Assembly (NCBI RefSeq): GCF_036880965.1
Contig: NZ_JBAJMV010000007.1
Location: 310,001 to 374,000, forward strand
Length of the DNA stretch: 64,000 nucleotides
Source: JAUASW01 sp036880965
Lineage (GTDB): Bacteria; Pseudomonadota; Gammaproteobacteria; Burkholderiales; Burkholderiaceae_C
Direction of reading: 5' to 3'
Part shown: positions 1 through 10,561 of the stretch, piece after piece
How positions within the stretch are numbered: position 1 is the first letter of the stretch
Layout: every line of letters begins with the position of its first letter
The notes under the pieces: model-generated
What the model was told of the DNA's origin: nothing
Seen by the model: the letters and a program-made list of their open reading frames with translations, nothing else
Database searches by the model: none
Program-made: the position numbers and the translations under genes

Positions 1-932
1 TCCTCGGCCAGCAGGCGGTCCAGGTCGCGCAGCAGCGCCCCACCACCGGTCAGCATCATGCCGCGTTCGGCGATGTCCGCGCCCAGCTCGGGCGGCGTCT
101 GCTCCAGCGCGTTCTTCACGGCCGAGACGATCTGATTCAGCGGGTCGGTCAGGGCTTCAAGGATCTCGTTGGACGAGATGGTGAAGCTGCGCGGCACGCC
201 TTCGCTGAGGTTGCGGCCCTTGACTTCCATTTCCTTGACTTCGGAGCCGGGAAAGGCCGAGCCGATGTTCTTCTTGATTGCTTCAGCCGTGGGCTCGCCG
301 ATCAACATGCCGTAGTTGCGGCGGATGTAGTTGATGATGGCTTCGTCGAACTTGTCGCCGCCAACGCGGACCGAGCCCTTGTACACCATGCCGCCCAGCG
401 AGATCACGCCGACTTCGGTGGTGCCGCCGCCGATGTCGATGACCATCGAGCCCGAGGCTTCGGAGACCGGCAGGCCGGCACCGATGGCCGCGGCCATCGG
501 CTCTTCGATCAGGTGCACTTCGGAGGCGCCAGCGCCGAGGGCGGCATCCCGAATGGCGCGCTTCTCGACCTGGGTAGAGCCGCAGGGCACGCAGATGATG
601 ATGCGGGGCGAGGGGCGCAGCAGCTTGGTGTCGTGCACCATCTTGATGAACTGCTTGATCATCTGCTCGGTGATCACGAAGTCGGCGATCACGCCGTCCT
701 TCATCGGGCGGATCGCCTCGATATTGCCGGGCACCTTGCCCAGCATGGCCTTGGCCTCGCGGCCGACGGCCTGGATGGTCTTCTTGCCGTTGGAACCGCC
801 TTCATGACGGATGGCGACGACCGAGGGCTCGTCGAGCACGATGCCTTTGCCGCGGACGTAAATCAGCGTGTTGGCGGTACCCAGGTCAATGGCGAGGTCG
901 GTGGAAAAGTAGCGGCGCAGGGAGGCGAACAT
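1..932 (-). CDS. mreB: Rod shape-determining protein MreB (3' end beyond window)
   Basis: Bacterial actin homologue that polymerises under the inner membrane and positions the elongasome for lateral wall synthesis. The start at 932 reads MFASLRRYFSTDLAIDLGTA, the usual MreB N-terminus with the phosphate-1 motif DLGTANT. Further on come CVPCGSTQVEKRAI, the phosphate-2 motif IDIGGGTTEVGV and the adenosine motif LTGGGALLRDLDRLL near the window edge. About 310 codons are visible of a usual 347, so only the C-terminus is missing. It diverges from gatC, and mreC would be expected downstream outside the window. Identification is secure. Confidence 0.97.
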   Translation of the reverse strand, partial: MFASLRRYFSTDLAIDLGTANTLIYVRGKGIVLDEPSVVAIRHEGGSNGKKTIQAVGREAKAMLGKVPGNIEAIRPMKDGVIADFVITEQMIKQFIKMVHDTKLLRPSPRIIICVPCGSTQVEKRAIRDAALGAGASEVHLIEEPMAAAIGAGLPVSEASGSMVIDIGGGTTEVGVISLGGMVYKGSVRVGGDKFDEAIINYIRRNYGMLIGEPTAEAIKKNIGSAFPGSEVKEMEVKGRNLSEGVPRSFTISSNEILEALTDPLNQIVSAVKNALEQTPPELGADIAERGMMLTGGGALLRDLDRLLAE

Positions 933-1238
933 GGTGTGTTTGGATGCCAACGCGGCGCATCTGTCGCTGTGGCGGCAGAGGTCGCGCTGCTGGCTGGGCG
1001 CATTGTTGGGTCGAGAAACGGCGGTCGTTTGGCATGAGGCCCACCCTGAGGTTGACCTTCACGCCAGGCGGCCGCGGGCGGTGTTCGCACCATATGCAAC
1101 GAGGCTGCCTGAACCTTGCCGGTAGGGCAGCCCCGTAGCTATGGAGATAAGCGGAGATAATACCCGATCACCCCCTAAATTACGCATGAGGGAAGGCCCT
1201 TGGGGCTCTTCTTTCGCAGGCTTTGGAGCCCCCACCCG
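933..1238. other. Divergent intergenic region mreB/gatC
   Basis: About 306 bases without a convincing gene between the divergent mreB and gatC starts; both promoters must lie here. A GATAAT hexamer at 1155-1160 is the best -10 candidate for the gatCAB operon, giving a leader of roughly 75 bases. No clear -35, operator or terminator was seen. Short open frames here lack ribosome binding sites and recognisable protein. Confidence 0.5.
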
Positions 1239-1538
1239 ATGGCCCTGACATCCGACGACGTGAGCCGCATCGCCCATCTGGCGCGGCTGGAACTTTCCCC
1301 GGCCGAAGCGGCCGCGCTGCTCCCGCAGCTCAATGGCTTTTTCTCCATCGTCGAGCAGATGAGCGCGGTGGACACCAGCGGCGTCGAGCCGCTCTACACC
1401 CCCCTCTCGGCCGTGCAGGACGTGCACCTGCGCCTGCGCGACGACAAGGTATCGGAGAGTAACCAGCGCGAGCTGAATCAGAGAAGCGCACCGGCGGTCG
1501 AGGACGGCCTGTTCCTGGTGCCCAAGGTCATCGAATAA
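1239..1538 (+). CDS. gatC: Asp-tRNA(Asn)/Glu-tRNA(Gln) amidotransferase subunit C
   Basis: Small subunit of the GatCAB complex, which amidates misacylated Glu-tRNA(Gln) and/or Asp-tRNA(Asn) and acts as the chaperone strap around GatA. The 99-residue product begins MALTSDDVSRIAHLARLEL, the standard GatC start, so the ATG at 1239 is preferred over an in-frame upstream start at 1200 that would add 13 unrelated residues. The end (APAVEDGLFLVPKVIE) is the typical conserved tail. First gene of gatCAB, 22 bases before gatA. Confidence 0.96.
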   Translation: MALTSDDVSRIAHLARLELSPAEAAALLPQLNGFFSIVEQMSAVDTSGVEPLYTPLSAVQDVHLRLRDDKVSESNQRELNQRSAPAVEDGLFLVPKVIE

Positions 1539-1560
1539 CAAGAGCGAGCGGATCTTCTCC

Positions 1561-3060
1561 ATGAAACCATTGCATGAACTGGGCGTGGCCGAGCTGGGTC
1601 AGGCCCTGCGCCAGCGCCAGACCTCCAGCCGCGAAGTGACGCAGGCCCTGCTGGCTCGCGTCCAGGCCCACGAATCGCTGGGCGCTTTCCTCCATGTGGA
1701 CGCCGATGCCGCCCTGGCCCGTGCCGATGCGGCGGACGCCCGCCTCGCGGCCGGTCAAGGTTCACAACCCGGCGGCGCCCTGATCGGCATTCCGCTGGCC
1801 CACAAGGACATCTACGTCACGGCCGACATGCCGACGACGGCCGGTTCCAAGATCCTGGCGAACTACCGCAGCCCCTTCGACGCCACCGTCGTGGCCCGGC
1901 TGAACGAAGCCGGCACCGTGGCCCTGGGCAAGCTGAACTGCGACGAATTCGCCATGGGCTCGGCCAACGAGAACTCGGCCTATGGCCCGGCGCACAACCC
2001 CTGGGATGCCGGCCGCGTGCCCGGCGGCTCCTCCGGCGGCTCTGCCACGGCTGTCGCGGCGCGCCTGGTGCCCGCCAGCACCGGCACCGACACCGGCGGC
2101 TCGATCCGCCAGCCAGCCAGCTTCACCGGCATCACCGGCATCAAGCCGACCTACGGCGTGTGCTCACGCTACGGCATGATCGCCTTCGCCTCCAGCCTGG
2201 ACCAGGCCGGTCCGATGGCCCGTTCGGCCGAAGACTGCTCGCTGCTGCTGTCTGCCATGAGCGGCTTTGACGAGCGCGACGCCACCAGCGTGCAGCAGCC
2301 GCCGCAGGATTTCCATGCCCAGATGCTGCAGGCACGGGATGGCGCCACGGCTGCTCAGCCCTTGAAGGGCCTGCGCATCGGCGTCGCTGCTGAATTCTTC
2401 CCGCAAGGCTTGTCGGCCGACGTGAACAGCGCCGTTCGCCAAGGCCTGGCGGAGCTGGAAAAGCTCGGCGCCACCCTGGTAGACGTGAGCCTGCCACGCA
2501 CCGAACTGGCCATTCCCGTGTACTACATCATTGCCCCGGCCGAGGCGAGCTCCAACCTCAGCCGCTTCGACGGCGTGCGCTTCGGCCACCGTGCCGAGAA
2601 GTACACCGACCTGCTGGACATGTACAAGAAGACCCGCGCCGAAGGCTTCGGCCCCGAGGTCAAGCGCCGCATCATGATCGGCAGCTATGTGCTCTCGCAC
2701 GGCTACTACGACGCCTATTACCTGCAGGCCCAGAAGCTGCGCCGCATGATCGCGGACGACTTCCAGCAAGCCTTCGCGCAGTGCGACGTGATTGCCGGCC
2801 CGGTGGCGCCGAGCGTGGCCTGGAAGGCGGGCGAGGGCTCGGACGATCCGGTCAAGGCCTACCTCGCCGACATCTTCACCCTGCCCGGCTCGCTGGCCGG
2901 CCTGCCCGGCATGAGCGTGCCGGTGGGCTTTGGCGAAGGCGGCATGCCCGTCGGTCTTCAATTGATCGGCAACTACTTCAAGGAAGGCCAGCTCCTGCAC
3001 ACGGCCCACGCCTTGCAGCAGGCCACCGACTGGCACCAGAAGGCACCGGCAGGTTTCTGA
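1561..3060 (+). CDS. gatA: Asp-tRNA(Asn)/Glu-tRNA(Gln) amidotransferase subunit A
   Basis: Amidase subunit of GatCAB, which hydrolyses glutamine and passes ammonia to GatB. The 499 residues show the amidase signature with the full Ser-cisSer-Lys triad: Lys82 in PLAHKDI, Ser157 in the glycine/serine-rich GGSSGGS stretch and Ser181 in TDTGGSIRQP, matching by spacing the catalytic residues known from Staphylococcus GatA. Length is normal for the family. It lies between gatC and gatB and is separated from gatB by an 88-base gap filled with a hairpin-rich repeat. Confidence 0.97.
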   Translation: MKPLHELGVAELGQALRQRQTSSREVTQALLARVQAHESLGAFLHVDADAALARADAADARLAAGQGSQPGGALIGIPLAHKDIYVTADMPTTAGSKILANYRSPFDATVVARLNEAGTVALGKLNCDEFAMGSANENSAYGPAHNPWDAGRVPGGSSGGSATAVAARLVPASTGTDTGGSIRQPASFTGITGIKPTYGVCSRYGMIAFASSLDQAGPMARSAEDCSLLLSAMSGFDERDATSVQQPPQDFHAQMLQARDGATAAQPLKGLRIGVAAEFFPQGLSADVNSAVRQGLAELEKLGATLVDVSLPRTELAIPVYYIIAPAEASSNLSRFDGVRFGHRAEKYTDLLDMYKKTRAEGFGPEVKRRIMIGSYVLSHGYYDAYYLQAQKLRRMIADDFQQAFAQCDVIAGPVAPSVAWKAGEGSDDPVKAYLADIFTLPGSLAGLPGMSVPVGFGEGGMPVGLQLIGNYFKEGQLLHTAHALQQATDWHQKAPAGF

Positions 3061-3066
3061 CGAATG

Positions 3067-3144
3067 TTGACCCCCACGCTCACTTTGTTCGCTGCCCCCA
3101 CGGGGGCGCCAGCCTCCTTGAGGCGGCTCGGCGGAGGCTGATCT
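3067..3144 (+). repeat. Hairpin-rich intergenic repeat element in gatA-gatB gap
   Basis: The gap between gatA and gatB contains two perfect inverted repeats: GCCCCC/GGGGGC around 3094-3107 and CAGCCTCC (3110-3117) pairing with GGAGGCTG (3133-3140). The element starting GACCCCCACGCTCACT resembles, from memory, a short intergenic repeat scattered through Burkholderiales genomes. No second copy was noticed in this window. Its distal arm contains GGAGG (3133-3137), 11 bases before the gatB ATG, so the structure may cover the gatB ribosome binding site. Confidence 0.6.
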
Positions 3145-3148
3145 CGCA

Positions 3149-4599
<1,451 letters not shown>

Positions 4600-4603
<4 letters not shown>

Positions 4604-5214
4604 AAGAAGCAGGCGAGCTGGTCTGGCTGCATGTCGACGAGACCTGTGTCGTCGTCGACAAACCAGCCGGCCTGCTCTCCGTCCCTGGTCGCGGTGAAGA
4701 CAAGCAGGACTGCGCCGCCGCGCGCGTGCAGGCCCGCTATCCGGATGCACTGATCGTCCACCGGCTCGATCAGCCCACCTCCGGCCTCCTGCTGTTCGCC
4801 CGTGGCGCCGAAATGCAGCGCGCTTTCAGCTACGAATTCATGCAGCGGCGGGTGCACAAGCGCTATGTCGCCGTCGTCGAGGGCTTGCTGCCCCTCGACG
4901 GCAACTGGCACGAGATCGAACTGCCGCTGATTGCCGATTGGCCGAACCGACCGAAGCAGAAGATCGACCACGCAGCCGGCAAGCCGGCGCTGACCCGCTG
5001 GCGCGCGCTCTCGCACGAGGGGCAGCGAACCCGCGTGGCGCTGGAGCCCGTCACCGGGCGATCGCACCAGTTGCGCGTGCACCTGATGGCTATCGGCCAC
5101 CCGATAGCGGGCGACGCGCTGTATGGCAATGAATCCGGCGCCGAGCGACTGCTCCTGCACGCCTGCGAACTGACGGTGGGCGCGCTGACCGTCGAGAGCC
5201 CGGTGCCGTTCTGA
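4600..5214 (+). CDS. RluA-family pseudouridine synthase
   Basis: Isomerises uridine to pseudouridine in rRNA or tRNA. The product of about 204 residues has VVDKPAGLLSVPGRG near the N-terminus and the catalytic motif HRLDQPTSG with the essential aspartate at about residue 57, followed by the GRSHQLRVHL motif. No S4 domain is present, so it is like the short RluA/TruC-type enzymes. The most likely start is the TTG at 4600, which overlaps the gatB stop as TTGA and suggests translational coupling; no ATG is available. The exact RNA target cannot be told from sequence. Confidence 0.88.
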
Positions 5215-5219
5215 GTACC

Positions 5220-5963
5220 ATGCGCGCAATGAACAGCAAGCAGCACCTCTTCATCGTCACCGGCAGCTCGCGCGGCATGGGCGCCGCCATCGCCCGCCGA
5301 CTCACCGGCCCGGAGCACCGCGTGATCGGTATTGCCCGCCTGGCAGGGCCCGAGGTGTCCGGTCTGGAGCCCTGGCAGCAGGACCTGTCCCACCCCTTGG
5401 AAGCCGCGGAGCGGCTCCAGGACTGGCTGGGAAAGCAGAGCCCGTTTGCCAGCGCGACCCTGATCAACAACGCCGGCGTGATCTCGCGGCCCGGTCCCAT
5501 CGACCAGGCCTCGCTGGCCGAGCTGTCGAATGCCATCCGTGTCGGGCTGGAGTCGGTGCTGCTGCTGTCTGCCGCCTTCCTGCAGGCCACGCGCGCCTGG
5601 GGCGTGCCCTTGAAGATCCTCAACATCAGCTCGGGCCTGGGCCGCCGCGCCATGGCCGGCAGCGCGCCCTATTGCGCCGCCAAGGCCGGCATGGACAACC
5701 TCTCGGCCTCGATGGCACTCGACGAAGCAGAACGCGCGAACGGCGCACGCATCGTCTCGTTGGCGCCGGGCGTGATCGACACCGACATGCAGATCCAGCT
5801 GCGCACGGCCGACCCGGCGGGCTTCCCCGAGCAGCAGCGTTTTATCGACTTCAAGGCCAGCGGCGCCTTGATGAGCCCCGACGAGGCGGCGGGCAAGGTC
5901 ATTGCCTATCTGCGCCGCCCTGACTTTGGCAGCCAGCCCATCGCCGACGTGCGCCAGGCTTGA
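5220..5963 (+). CDS. SDR family NAD(P)-dependent oxidoreductase
   Basis: Classical short-chain dehydrogenase/reductase of 247 residues with a Rossmann nucleotide-binding motif TGSSRGMG (residues 14-21), the NNAG stabilising motif (83-86) and the catalytic Ser (137/138), Tyr151 and Lys155 in YCAAK. These features support an active NAD(P)H-dependent oxidoreductase of cytoplasmic location; the substrate is not predictable, although the overall pattern resembles sepiapterin/benzil reductase-like SDRs. Start 5220 is 5 bases after the pseudouridine synthase stop; an in-frame ATG at 5229 is an alternative. Probably co-transcribed with the preceding gene. Confidence 0.9.
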   Translation: MRAMNSKQHLFIVTGSSRGMGAAIARRLTGPEHRVIGIARLAGPEVSGLEPWQQDLSHPLEAAERLQDWLGKQSPFASATLINNAGVISRPGPIDQASLAELSNAIRVGLESVLLLSAAFLQATRAWGVPLKILNISSGLGRRAMAGSAPYCAAKAGMDNLSASMALDEAERANGARIVSLAPGVIDTDMQIQLRTADPAGFPEQQRFIDFKASGALMSPDEAAGKVIAYLRRPDFGSQPIADVRQA

Positions 5964-6028
5964 AATCGTCTACCCTCACCCCAATTTCGTACTCTGCCCC
6001 GTTCTCGGGGCGACTTCCGGAGATCCAG

Positions 6029-6934
6029 TTGAACTTTCTGAACAAGCTCGTGCTGAGCGCAATCATCGTGGGCCTGAGCCTCGGCAGCGTTGGCGCTGAC
6101 GCCAAGCGCATCGGCGGCGGCGGCATGAAGCGCACCGTGCCGCAGCAGACGGCACCGGCTGCCCCGGCCAAACCTGCCCCGACGCAGAACGCGGCAGCGC
6201 CCGCCGCGCCGGCTCCTGCTGCAGCGCCCGCCCCGGCTCCCAAGCGCTCGTGGATGGGTCCGCTCGCCGGCCTCGCCGCTGGCCTGGGCCTGGCGGCGCT
6301 GGCCAGCCACTTCGGCTTCGGCGCCGCCATGGCCAACATCATGACCATGGTCCTGATCGGCCTGGTCGCCATGCTGGTGATCGGCTTCCTGGTGCGGCGC
6401 TTCGGCGCTGCCAAGCAAGCGCAGCAACCCGCCTTCGCCGGTGGCAACGCTGGCGGCAATGGCAGCGGCTATGCACCGGTGCAACGCCTGGATCCGCAGC
6501 CCTTCGCGGGCTCTGGCGCAGCAGCGGCGGCAGCACCGGAGGCCGCAGCTGCCGCCACGGCTGCCGTCTCGAGCGAAGACGCCGAGTTCGCCCAACTGGC
6601 CAAAAAGGTTTTCATTCGCCTCCAGGCCGCCAATGACAGCGGCGACCAGGCCGACCTGCGCCGCTTCACCACGCCCGAGATGTATGCCTCGATCCAGCAG
6701 GAGCTGCTGGACCGCAAGGGGGCCACGCAGCAGACCGAAGTGCTGCAGCTCGACGCGACGGTGATCGACCGCGCCGAAGAGCAGGGCAACCAGGTCGTCA
6801 GCGTGCGCTTCTGGGGCCTGGTGCGCGAGCGCAGCGAAGACGCGGCGAGCGGCTTCGATGAAGTCTGGCATCTGGCACGCCCGCTGGACGGCAGCCGCGA
6901 ATGGGCGATTGCGGGCATCCAGCCCACGAACTGA
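6029..6934 (+). CDS. Tim44-like domain membrane protein
   Basis: A 301-residue protein with an N-terminal signal/anchor (FLNKLVLSAIIVGLSLGSVG), an Ala/Pro-rich stretch, a central membrane segment of about 60 residues (two hydrophobic runs around LAALASHFGFG and IMTMVLIGLVAMLVIGFLV) and a C-terminal Tim44-like/calcium-channel-fold domain (from DAEFAQLAKKVFIRLQ to HLARPLDGSREWAIAGIQP). Proteobacterial Tim44 homologues are inner-membrane proteins of unknown function. I chose the TTG at 6029 because GGAG lies 7 bases upstream and it gives a proper signal sequence; an in-frame TTG at 5960 overlapping the SDR stop is the alternative. Confidence 0.8.
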   Translation: MNFLNKLVLSAIIVGLSLGSVGADAKRIGGGGMKRTVPQQTAPAAPAKPAPTQNAAAPAAPAPAAAPAPAPKRSWMGPLAGLAAGLGLAALASHFGFGAAMANIMTMVLIGLVAMLVIGFLVRRFGAAKQAQQPAFAGGNAGGNGSGYAPVQRLDPQPFAGSGAAAAAAPEAAAAATAAVSSEDAEFAQLAKKVFIRLQAANDSGDQADLRRFTTPEMYASIQQELLDRKGATQQTEVLQLDATVIDRAEEQGNQVVSVRFWGLVRERSEDAASGFDEVWHLARPLDGSREWAIAGIQPTN

Positions 6935-6971
6935 CGATTGAAGCCATGCCCCGCCCTGGGGCATGACCTAT

Positions 6972-7007
6972 GAGGGGCCATGCTGACCGCGGTCAGAATG
7001 GCCCCTC
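6972..7007 (+). terminator. Long hairpin, possible terminator of the Tim44-like gene
   Basis: A 10-bp stem (GAGGGGCCAT with ATGGCCCCTC) encloses a second perfect palindrome CTGACCGCGGTCAG, giving one very stable cruciform-like structure. It lies 38 bases after the Tim44-like gene and 28 before the peptidase gene. Only a weak T-rich tail follows, so it is either a terminator with poor U tract or a 5' leader structure. Confidence 0.55.
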
Positions 7008-7034
7008 GTCATTTCTGCTGTACGGGAGTTCAAG

Positions 7035-9044
<2,010 letters not shown>

Positions 9045-9065
9045 GCGCAGCGTGCTTCAAGAGAA

Positions 9066-9093
9066 AAGGCCCGCTTGCAGCGGGCCTTCTTCT
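9066..9093 (+). terminator. Rho-independent terminator after S9 peptidase
   Basis: AAGGCCCGCT - TGC - AGCGGGCCTT followed by CTTCTT. A 10-bp GC-rich stem starting 21 bases after the peptidase stop; it separates this gene from the convergent DUF4124 gene. Confidence 0.85.
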
Positions 9094-9107
9094 TGAGCCC
9101 CGCGGTC

Positions 9108-9779
9108 TCAGTTCGACGCGGCCGAGGCGGAAGGAATGCTGCCAAGCGGCGCGCCGGCCCACAGGCGCTTGAGACGCGCCAATTCCTGGTCGTAGAGCTT
9201 GTTGACGCGCACCAGCTCGGCCTTCTGGTTCTCGATCAGGACGCGCTGCGCTTCGGCCGCAGCGTCGTTGGCATCGAGCTGTTGCTTGAGCTTGGGCGGC
9301 AGGGGCTTGCCGACGTAGAACTCGGCCTCGTCGGTCAGCGGCTTGCGGTCGGTGGCCAGGTCCTGCAGCCGGCGCTCCGAGGTGCGCATGGCGGTTCTCA
9401 CGTCGTCCAGCGCGGCGTCGCGGGCGCGCTTGTGTGCAGCCTCGTTGGGAAAGCGCAATTTTAGGTTGCGGTCACGCCGCACCGCGTCGGCCTGGGCCGA
9501 GCGCTCGACCGCCAGCTTGCGGTCCTGCTCTTCCTTGGCAGCCCGCTCTTCCAGCGAGAGCGTGGGTGGCAGCACACTGCGCAGCGAGCCGTCGGCATTG
9601 AGCACGCGCTGCTCGCGGGTCATGCATTCAGCAATCGGGCGGTCGCCGGTCAGCTTGCGGCCGTCTGGCGTGGTGCAGGTGTAGATGGCCTTGCCACCCC
9701 CGGCGGGCGCCTGCGCATGGGCGCAGGGCAGCGCAACAGCGAGGGCGACCAGCGGCAGGAGAGCGGGCAAATGGCGCAT
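9108..9779 (-). CDS. DUF4124 domain-containing exported protein
   Basis: A 223-residue exported protein. The signal peptide is LPALLPLVALAVALPCAHA with cleavage near AQA. A DUF4124-type beta motif follows (GKAIYTCTTPDGRKLTGDRPIAEC), then a long charged, largely helical and probably coiled-coil region rich in Arg, Lys and Glu (residues ~85-205). DUF4124 proteins are common envelope proteins of betaproteobacteria of unknown role. The ATG at 9779 shares one base with the pyrE stop (TGATG), so the two are translationally coupled. The reading frame stays open upstream through pyrE, but the signal peptide fixes the start here. Confidence 0.85.
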   Translation of the reverse strand: MRHLPALLPLVALAVALPCAHAQAPAGGGKAIYTCTTPDGRKLTGDRPIAECMTREQRVLNADGSLRSVLPPTLSLEERAAKEEQDRKLAVERSAQADAVRRDRNLKLRFPNEAAHKRARDAALDDVRTAMRTSERRLQDLATDRKPLTDEAEFYVGKPLPPKLKQQLDANDAAAEAQRVLIENQKAELVRVNKLYDQELARLKRLWAGAPLGSIPSASAASN

Positions 9780-10453
9780 CAGACCCCGTAGCGTTGGCGG
9801 TAGGCCAGCACGGCCGCGGCATGCGACTGCACAGCCGGGTTGCTGGTATTGCGGAGATAGTCGAGCAGGTCGGCCAGGGCGGCGATGGCCACCACCGGCA
9901 GGTTCAGGTTCTTGGTGACGTATTGCACGGCGCTCCACTCCATGTCGACGCCGTTCTCGGCCGCCTTTTCCTGGCGGTCCAGCGCGATGGTCACGCCGCA
10001 GGGCGTGGCGCCAGCGGCGGAGATCATGGCGATGGACTCGCGCACCGAGGTGCCGGCCGAGATCACGTCGTCGATGATGAGAACGCGGCCCGCCACCTTG
10101 GCGCCGACAAGCGTGCCGCCTTCGCCGTGGTCCTTGGCTTCCTTGCGGTTGTAGGCAAAGGGTTTGTTGTGGCCGAGGCGCGCCAGCTCGATGGACACGG
10201 CTGCCGCCAGCGTGATGCCCTTGTAGGCGGGGCCGAAGATCATGTCGAACTGCAGACCCGAGGCCAGCAGCGTCTTCGCATAGAACTCGGCCAGGCGGGC
10301 CAGCTTGGCGCCGTCGTCGAACAGGCCGGCATTGAAGAAGTAGGGGCTCAGGCGGCCGGCCTTGGTCTTGAACTCGCCGAAACGCAGCACGCCGGCGTCC
10401 ACCGCGAAGGCGACAAATTCCTGGGCGAGCGAGGCGGAGGCGGCAGCAGTCAT
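9779..10453 (-). CDS. pyrE: Orotate phosphoribosyltransferase
   Basis: Transfers the phosphoribosyl group of PRPP to orotate to give OMP in pyrimidine biosynthesis. The 224-residue protein has the PRPP-binding motif VLIIDDVISAGTS, the upstream FGPAYKGITLA loop and the flexible-loop region YNRKEAKDHGEGG. Length fits the 210-225 residue bacterial PyrE group. The ATG at 10453 is preferred; an in-frame extension to 10540 adds a cysteine-rich stretch that runs into the neighbouring terminator. Operon with the DUF4124 gene. No attenuator like the enterobacterial rph-pyrE leader was seen. Confidence 0.96.
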   Translation of the reverse strand: MTAAASASLAQEFVAFAVDAGVLRFGEFKTKAGRLSPYFFNAGLFDDGAKLARLAEFYAKTLLASGLQFDMIFGPAYKGITLAAAVSIELARLGHNKPFAYNRKEAKDHGEGGTLVGAKVAGRVLIIDDVISAGTSVRESIAMISAAGATPCGVTIALDRQEKAAENGVDMEWSAVQYVTKNLNLPVVAIAALADLLDYLRNTSNPAVQSHAAAVLAYRQRYGV

Positions 10454-10508
10454 TGCAAGGCGGGCACGAATGGGGTCGGCGCATTGTAGGCAGAAGGCCG
10501 GGCCGCAG

Positions 10509-10537
10509 AAAAAAAGCCCGCCCCGGCGGGGGCGGGC
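10509..10537 (-). terminator. Rho-independent terminator of TonB receptor gene
   Basis: Read on the minus strand, GCCCGCCCC - GCC - GGGGCGGGC is followed by seven T residues. It begins about 25 bases past the stop codon of the TonB receptor at 10562 and lies just upstream of pyrE, which therefore needs its own promoter. Confidence 0.88.
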
Positions 10538-10561
10538 CAATTCAGCGGGCGGAACCCGGGC

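Noticed and set aside
9108..10484. Minus-strand frame of 458 codons across pyrE
   Set aside because: The pyrE frame carries the motifs. Only the segment 9108-9779 of this frame has a signal peptide and DUF4124, so the extension was dropped.
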